DNA of 64,000 nucleotides, taken from UBA1672 sp033851915 (lineage in GTDB: Bacteria > Pseudomonadota > Alphaproteobacteria > Micavibrionales > Micavibrionaceae). The DNA is taken from positions 248,001 through 312,000 of the forward strand of contig JAWSVM010000001.1 of the NCBI GenBank assembly GCA_033851915.1. Reading direction: 5' to 3'. Each line of letters opens with the position of its first letter. Within the stretch, counting starts at the first letter, position 1. Both the position numbers and the translations under genes were made by a program. This document shows, in pieces, positions 59,642-64,000 of this stretch. Below the pieces are notes generated by a model. It was not told the origin of the DNA, searched no databases, and saw nothing but the letters and a program-made list of their open reading frames with translations.

Positions 59642-60298
59642 TTAGCTTTTCTTGAAAACCAGACAATGCGTTAGCTCATAATCTCTATGATCAATAGATT
59701 TTTTGCCTGTCCAGCGCACTATGATTTCGGCTTGCGGGGTCAGGCTCTTTGATATTTGCTGATAGAAGTCATGCACAAGCGGCGTATAGCGTTGCCCCTG
59801 AAGATTATCCGCCTGCACAATAACCAAAGCGTCCTTCTTCATCACTTTAGCAATCTTCTTAAAAATCAAAGCCATGCGCGCAAGGTAAACGTTATAGCCC
59901 TCATAATCAGGGTCGCCGCCATAAAGCGGATTCCACGTGTCCTCGCACAACATATAAGGCGGAGAGGTGATGCAGAAATCCATCTGCGGAAAATCATAAG
60001 CACCAATATCCGCGGCATCGCCATGCTTGATATTGCGCCAGTTCTCTAATTGGCCTGCCGCCCATTCAAAACGCTCGCCGTCTGCTTCAACGCCGTAGGG
60101 CGTGCGCGCCATATCTTCAGCTACAAACGCCGTTGTACCAAAGCCCAAGAAAGGATCAAAAACACAGTCGCCCTCTTTCGTATAATTCTCCAGAAAATAA
60201 CGCACGAGGCTTTCAGGATATTGATCGCAATTATCCGCCCCCATCGGCGCGTTATGCTCCGCCGTAAAAGGCAATTCTATATAGGTTGGGTAATTCAT
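59642..60298 (-). CDS. Orphan DNA methyltransferase (N4/N6 class)
   Basis: 218 residues. The SAM-binding motif DPFLGFGTTAFVAED is at about 48-62, and the catalytic TSPPY at 111-115 follows it. The N-terminal block NCDQYPESLVRYFLENYT resembles motif X. This order (X, I, IV) and the small size with no long target-recognition part resemble phage-type or short amino-methyltransferases. TSPPY is more typical of N4-cytosine enzymes. No restriction enzyme lies nearby, so it is a solitary methyltransferase. It might instead act on RNA, but the motifs fit DNA enzymes better. Confidence 0.78.
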   Translation of the reverse strand: MNYPTYIELPFTAEHNAPMGADNCDQYPESLVRYFLENYTKEGDCVFDPFLGFGTTAFVAEDMARTPYGVEADGERFEWAAGQLENWRNIKHGDAADIGAYDFPQMDFCITSPPYMLCEDTWNPLYGGDPDYEGYNVYLARMALIFKKIAKVMKKDALVIVQADNLQGQRYTPLVHDFYQQISKSLTPQAEIIVRWTGKKSIDHRDYELTHCLVFKKS

Positions 60299-60413
60299 AT
60301 TCGTCAGTGTTCCTTTAAAACATGGATGAACGTAGCGCGCGCCAAGCGCATCCGCAAATTATTTAATCCTAAAACATTGTAGAAACTGAATTTATCCTGT
60401 AAGAGTAGCCACC

Positions 60414-61745
60414 ATGAAACCAGCATCCCGCATAGACGCCACTATTGAAATTCTTGAACGCGATCAGAGAATCCGTATTCCCCTTGACTCTTGTGTTGGG
60501 GATTACATGCGTAATCGTCGCTATATCGGGTCAAAAGATCGCCGCGAAATCGCAGAGCGTGTCTATGCAATGGCGCGCCATCATGCGCGTCTTGGTTGGT
60601 GGATGGAAAAGCTGAAAATCGAGGATACACCACGCAACCGCGTTATCTTCTGGCTTGCCTTGGGTGAGAATACAGACGAAAAACGTCTTGGTGATTTATT
60701 TGACGGCAGCCAATATGCACAAGAAGGATTAAACGATGAAGAAAAGACATTCATCGGCGCTCTATCAGGCCAAACCATGGATCATGCGGATATGGATGAA
60801 GCGATTTTGGTTGAATGCCCACCGGAATATGAAGACACTCTACGCGCCTATTTCAAAGATGATTTCAAGGAAGAAATGCGCGCGATGCAAACTTCTGCCA
60901 CATTAGATATTCGCGCCAACATCTTCGCGATGGAGCGTGAGAACGCACAACAATCTCTGGCCAAAGACGGCGTAGAGACGACGCTGACGCCTTATTCGCC
61001 TTGGGGCTTGCGCTGCAAAGAAAAAGCTTACCTCTCCAAAACCAAAGCCATGAATAAAGGCTGGATTGAAATTCAGGACGAGGGATCACAGATGATCGCC
61101 CATGTTTGCGGCGCGAAGCCTGGCATGCAAGTTCTGGATTACTGCGCAGGGGGCGGTGGTAAAACGCTGGCTCTGGCGGCAGCGATGATGCGCAAAGGGC
61201 GCGTTGTTGCAATGGATCTGGATGAAAAACGCCTTGAGAAAGGTCGTCGTCGTTATAAGAAAGCAGGGCTGGCCGATATTATCGAAGTACGTCCACTGTC
61301 TGATCCGCGTCATAAGAAATGGCTTAAACGTCAAAAAGGCACGTTCGATATTGTCCTAACCGATGTTCCGTGCAGTGGAACCGGTACATGGCGTCGTAAC
61401 CCTGATATGCGCTGGCGTAATTACGGCCCGACCTTAGCGGAGCTGATTGAAATTCAAGCCGACATTCTGGAAAAAGTTGCCAAAGCTGTGAAGCCGGAGG
61501 GCAAACTGGTCTATGCGACGTGTTCCTTGCTGCCTGCTGAAAATGAAAATCAGATCGAAAAGTTCTTGGCGAACAATGATGATTTCGAAATTGCACCTTT
61601 GGATGAGTCTCTTGGTTTAGGAACGCCGTTCATGCGCCTAACCCCGAAACGCCATCAAACGGACGGGTTCTTCGCCGCAGTTTTGGTGCGTAAAGCAGCC
61701 CCTGCCGATGCCGAAACAGAAGAAAAACCATCAGAAACCAAGTAA
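60414..61745 (+). CDS. RsmB-like rRNA cytosine-5 methyltransferase
   Basis: 443 residues. The NOL1/NOP2/Sun family is clear: SAM motif VLDYCAGGGGKTLALAAAM, TDVPCSGTGTWRRNPDMRW with the product-release Cys, and YATCSLLPAENENQI with the nucleophile Cys. The N-terminal ~140 residues (SRIDATIEILERDQRIRIPL) resemble the NusB-like/RsmB N-domain. It probably methylates C967 of 16S rRNA or a similar site; the acidic tail is disordered. Confidence 0.92.
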   Translation: MKPASRIDATIEILERDQRIRIPLDSCVGDYMRNRRYIGSKDRREIAERVYAMARHHARLGWWMEKLKIEDTPRNRVIFWLALGENTDEKRLGDLFDGSQYAQEGLNDEEKTFIGALSGQTMDHADMDEAILVECPPEYEDTLRAYFKDDFKEEMRAMQTSATLDIRANIFAMERENAQQSLAKDGVETTLTPYSPWGLRCKEKAYLSKTKAMNKGWIEIQDEGSQMIAHVCGAKPGMQVLDYCAGGGGKTLALAAAMMRKGRVVAMDLDEKRLEKGRRRYKKAGLADIIEVRPLSDPRHKKWLKRQKGTFDIVLTDVPCSGTGTWRRNPDMRWRNYGPTLAELIEIQADILEKVAKAVKPEGKLVYATCSLLPAENENQIEKFLANNDDFEIAPLDESLGLGTPFMRLTPKRHQTDGFFAAVLVRKAAPADAETEEKPSETK

Positions 61746-61816
61746 ACCCACGCCATATTTGACTTTACCCCCCTGCACCCTTTATTATGCATAAAAATAA
61801 TAAAACGGGTTGGAAC

Positions 61817-62458
61817 ATGTCAAAAAATAAGACATTAGCGCAATTCTTCGGGGTGGATAATGTTGATTTCAACCTCATAGATATTGATAAAATCAAACAA
61901 GAAACCGCACATATCATCATTGATGCGCAGCGTTATTTCGCCGACCCCACCTATCAGCACAACCCTGATAAACTCGATTATCCGCAAGGCGGCGGCGATG
62001 AAAAAACAGATGCGACAAGTGAGAATATCGCCACACTTGTTCCAAAATTCAAAGAGGCAGGCTTACAAACCGGCTGGGTTTATTTCAGAAACATGCCCAA
62101 TCAAAATGAAGATACATATGGTGGGTTCCATAACGTCTCTCCCGATAAAGACACCGATTTCTTTGCAGGAAAATCAACAACGTCTCCGTTTGAAGATAAA
62201 GACAGTCATTTCAAAGAAACGTTAATTAATAACGGTGTAAAAAACCTGATTGTATCCGGTTTTAATACCAGTGCCTGCCTTTATCAGACGGTACTGGACG
62301 CATTAAATGAAGATTTTAATGTCTGCGTTTTACTGGATATGACAGAAAACGGCGAAGGTGGCGATCCGAAGTTAGAAGAAAAGCTAGAGCATATGCGCGC
62401 AGAAGGTGCCATATTAACGGATTCAGAACAGGTTCTGCATATACTTGCGGAGCTTTAA
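61817..62458 (+). CDS. Isochorismatase-like cysteine hydrolase, tandem copy 1
   Basis: 213 residues from the ATG at 61817 (an earlier in-frame ATG at 61787 lacks a ribosome-binding site). Candidate triad: D36 in HIIIDAQRYFADP, K119 in FAGKSTTSPFE and C154 in IVSGFNTSACLYQTVLDAL. It has an N-terminal cap MSKNKTLAQFFGVDNVDF found also in copy 2. The substrate is unknown; this superfamily includes isochorismatases, nicotinamidases and various amidases. It precedes copy 2 by 34 bases. Confidence 0.85.
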   Translation: MSKNKTLAQFFGVDNVDFNLIDIDKIKQETAHIIIDAQRYFADPTYQHNPDKLDYPQGGGDEKTDATSENIATLVPKFKEAGLQTGWVYFRNMPNQNEDTYGGFHNVSPDKDTDFFAGKSTTSPFEDKDSHFKETLINNGVKNLIVSGFNTSACLYQTVLDALNEDFNVCVLLDMTENGEGGDPKLEEKLEHMRAEGAILTDSEQVLHILAEL

Positions 62459-62492
62459 TGATGCAATTAAATAGAGATCAGAGATAGGCGAC

Positions 62493-63140
62493 ATGTCAAA
62501 ATCACAAACATTGGCAGATTTTTTTGGTGTAGATGAAGTTACATTCGCGCACCCCACCCCCGAAGATGTCATTGCATCAACGGCGCATCTAATCATTGAT
62601 GTTCAGCGATTTTACGCCGATCCAAATTACCTTCCTGACCCTGAAAATCCCGATGCTTTTAAAGGCGGAGATAAATACACCGAGGAAAAAACCGATAATA
62701 TCGTCGGGCTTATTCCAAAGTTTAGAGATGCCGGACTGCAAATTTATCATGTTTATTCCAGAAAGAACTCAAAGGACACACCCGAAGAATCTTACGGCGG
62801 CTGGTATAAAGTGCAACCTGATCCTGAGACCGATGAAATTTTAAAGAAAACGCAAGCATCGGCTTTCAAATATACGGACTTAACGAAAACACTGCATGAT
62901 AATGGCGTTAAGAACCTTATCGTCTCCGGCTTTAACACCAATACATGCATTTATGAAAGTGTTATGGATGCACTCAGCCGTGAATTTAATGTCTGCATTG
63001 CCTATGATACGGTGGATAATGGTGCCGGCTGGCACGGGACAGACCAAACTGAAATACGAGAAATGAAAGAGGCCGGAGCGGTTATTTCCGATTCAGAAAA
63101 AATTCTTGAGGTATTACATCAACTCAACGAGCCTTCGTAA
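62493..63140 (+). CDS. Isochorismatase-like cysteine hydrolase, tandem copy 2
   Basis: 215 residues, closely parallel to copy 1: N-terminal MSKSQTLADFFGVDEVTF, D36 in HLIIDVQRFYADP, K119 in EILKKTQASAFKY and C152 in IVSGFNTNTCIYESVMDAL. A loop near the Lys is changed. The pair arose by duplication but the residues near the pocket differ, so the substrates may differ. AGGCGAC precedes the ATG. Function unknown. Confidence 0.85.
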   Translation: MSKSQTLADFFGVDEVTFAHPTPEDVIASTAHLIIDVQRFYADPNYLPDPENPDAFKGGDKYTEEKTDNIVGLIPKFRDAGLQIYHVYSRKNSKDTPEESYGGWYKVQPDPETDEILKKTQASAFKYTDLTKTLHDNGVKNLIVSGFNTNTCIYESVMDALSREFNVCIAYDTVDNGAGWHGTDQTEIREMKEAGAVISDSEKILEVLHQLNEPS

Positions 63141-63162
63141 ATATTCCTTCAGATTTGTTATT

Positions 63163-63194
63163 AAAAAAAAGCCCGCGACATCATCACGGGCTTT
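63163..63194 (-). terminator. Terminator of metE (bidirectional)
   Basis: On the minus strand AAAGCCCGTG pairs with CGCGGGCTTT around a short loop, then eight T in total. It sits between the converging hydrolase gene and metE and could serve both. Confidence 0.9.
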
Positions 63195-63217
63195 CATAAT
63201 TCTTATAGGCTCAAAAA

Positions 63218-64000
63218 TTAAGCAGCCGCGCTTGCTTTTGATTTCTCGCGCATAATTTTTGCAGCTTCCACCATGTTTTTAAGCGCAGGTTTAACTTCTG
63301 CCCAGCCACGTGTTTTCAAACCACAGTCCGGATTCACCCAGATTTGACGCTCGTCCAGATTTTCTTTGGCTTTATCAAGCAGGTCAACCATTTCCTGTGT
63401 TGTCGGAACACGTGGAGAATGGATGTCATAAACGCCCGGTCCGATCTCGTTGGGATATTTGAACGCTACAAAAGCCTCCAACAATTCCATTTGAGAGCGT
63501 GAGGTCTCGATTGAGATCACATCCGCGTCCATGTCCGCAACTTCTTGCATCACGTCATTAAACTCGGAGTAACACATATGCGTATGAATTTGCGTTGAAT
63601 CTTCAACACTACATGATGTAATGCGAAAATCCTCAACAGCGTTATCAAGATATGCTTTCCAGTCATCCTTGCGCAACGGCAAGCCTTCACGGAAGGCCGC
63701 TTCATCAATTTGGATCATCTTAATGCCCGCAGCTTCCAAATCGGAAACCTCATCACGGATCGCAAGAGAGATTTGCTTTGATGTTACGCTGCGTGGTTGG
63801 TCATCACGAACAAAAGACCACTGCAAAATTGTGATCGGGCCAGTCAACATGCCCTTCATGATTTTGTCTGTTTGCTCTTGTGCATATTTTGACCATTCAA
63901 CAGTCATCGCCGTTGGACGAGAAACATCACCATAAATGATTGGCGGTTTCACACAACGTGAACCATAAGACTGAACCCAACCGAACTTGGAGAAAGTAAA
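63218..64000 (-). CDS. metE: Cobalamin-independent methionine synthase, C-terminal part (cut by window end)
   Basis: The last ~260 residues; the frame stays open to base 64000 with FGWVQSYGSRCVKPPIIYGD at the junction. The C-terminal barrel has MLTGPITILQWSFVRDDQPR, IQIDEAAFREGLPLR (metal and folate region), THMCYSEFND with the zinc His/Cys, IETSRS, and NPDCGLKTRGW with the last zinc Cys. It moves the methyl group from methyl-tetrahydrofolate triglutamate to homocysteine. The 5' end is outside the window. Confidence 0.96.
   Translation of the reverse strand, partial: FTFSKFGWVQSYGSRCVKPPIIYGDVSRPTAMTVEWSKYAQEQTDKIMKGMLTGPITILQWSFVRDDQPRSVTSKQISLAIRDEVSDLEAAGIKMIQIDEAAFREGLPLRKDDWKAYLDNAVEDFRITSCSVEDSTQIHTHMCYSEFNDVMQEVADMDADVISIETSRSQMELLEAFVAFKYPNEIGPGVYDIHSPRVPTTQEMVDLLDKAKENLDERQIWVNPDCGLKTRGWAEVKPALKNMVEAAKIMREKSKASAAA

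Noticed and set aside
1..64000. CRISPR array or Cas genes
   Set aside because: No regular direct repeats with spacers and no Cas-like protein were seen; the only repeats are the phage motifs and the acidic protein repeats.

Overview
The window is chromosomal DNA of a Gram-negative bacterium, most probably an alphaproteobacterium. The support is an NDUFA12-type complex I accessory protein, a DUF2155 protein, the order bepA-like / two DsbA-like / aroQ / accB / accC / aat, the def-fmt-truA block, and the rpmH-rnpA-yidD-yidC-engB block. Several predatory or aquatic alphaproteobacterial lineages would fit. Species cannot be fixed from the sequence alone.

Region 1 (1-12788) is the right-hand part of a prophage. 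Its late genes follow the T7 plan: end of a gp16-like internal virion protein, T7-type tail fibre, holin candidate, SAR-type lysozyme, overlapping Rz/Rz1 spanins, small terminase candidate, spike base protein, esterase-like tailspike and gp19-like large terminase. After the terminase come a repeat-rich stretch that looks like the end of the virion genome, then a non-coding early leader, many small early genes, a Lar-like antirestriction protein, a CI-like repressor on the minus strand and an excisionase/integrase pair. The integrase lies next to the 3' half of a tRNA-Gly(GCC) gene, which marks the right attachment site. This is therefore a temperate relative of T7, a group best known for strictly lytic phages. 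Related 20-base motifs in the early region may be promoters for a phage RNA polymerase encoded outside the window.

Region 2 (12.8-31.1 kb) is housekeeping: amino sugar synthesis (glmS, glmU), a FemAB-like acyltransferase, lysine/diaminopimelate synthesis (dapD, dapE) around an unusual RSH-type HD protein, the def-fmt-EamA-truA operon, rmuC, engB, and the membrane insertion/ribosome block yidC-yidD-rnpA-rpmH.

Region 3 (31.3-46.3 kb) is mostly envelope and signalling: an orphan two-partner-secretion transporter, a sulfotransferase, a glycosyltransferase, an outer-membrane barrel, clpS-clpA, a receiver-deaminase fusion whose deaminase has lost both zinc cysteines, a chemotaxis receptor and a TorF-like porin. 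Three perfect DnaA boxes cluster at 36345-36416. Two pilin-like paralogues (27041 and 40933) share an unusual FHPxGGG motif.

Region 4 (46.3-64 kb) holds a RidA protein, the NDUFA12-mlaD-DUF2155 run, and the long minus-strand operon bepA-dsbA-dsbA-aroQ-accB-accC-aat. It then holds rlmE, two divergent copies of an unrecognised protein family, guaB, a TSUP permease, an orphan DNA methyltransferase, an RsmB-type rRNA methyltransferase, tandem isochorismatase-like hydrolases, and the 3' end of metE. ClpS, ClpA and Aat together supply most of a bacterial N-degron pathway.
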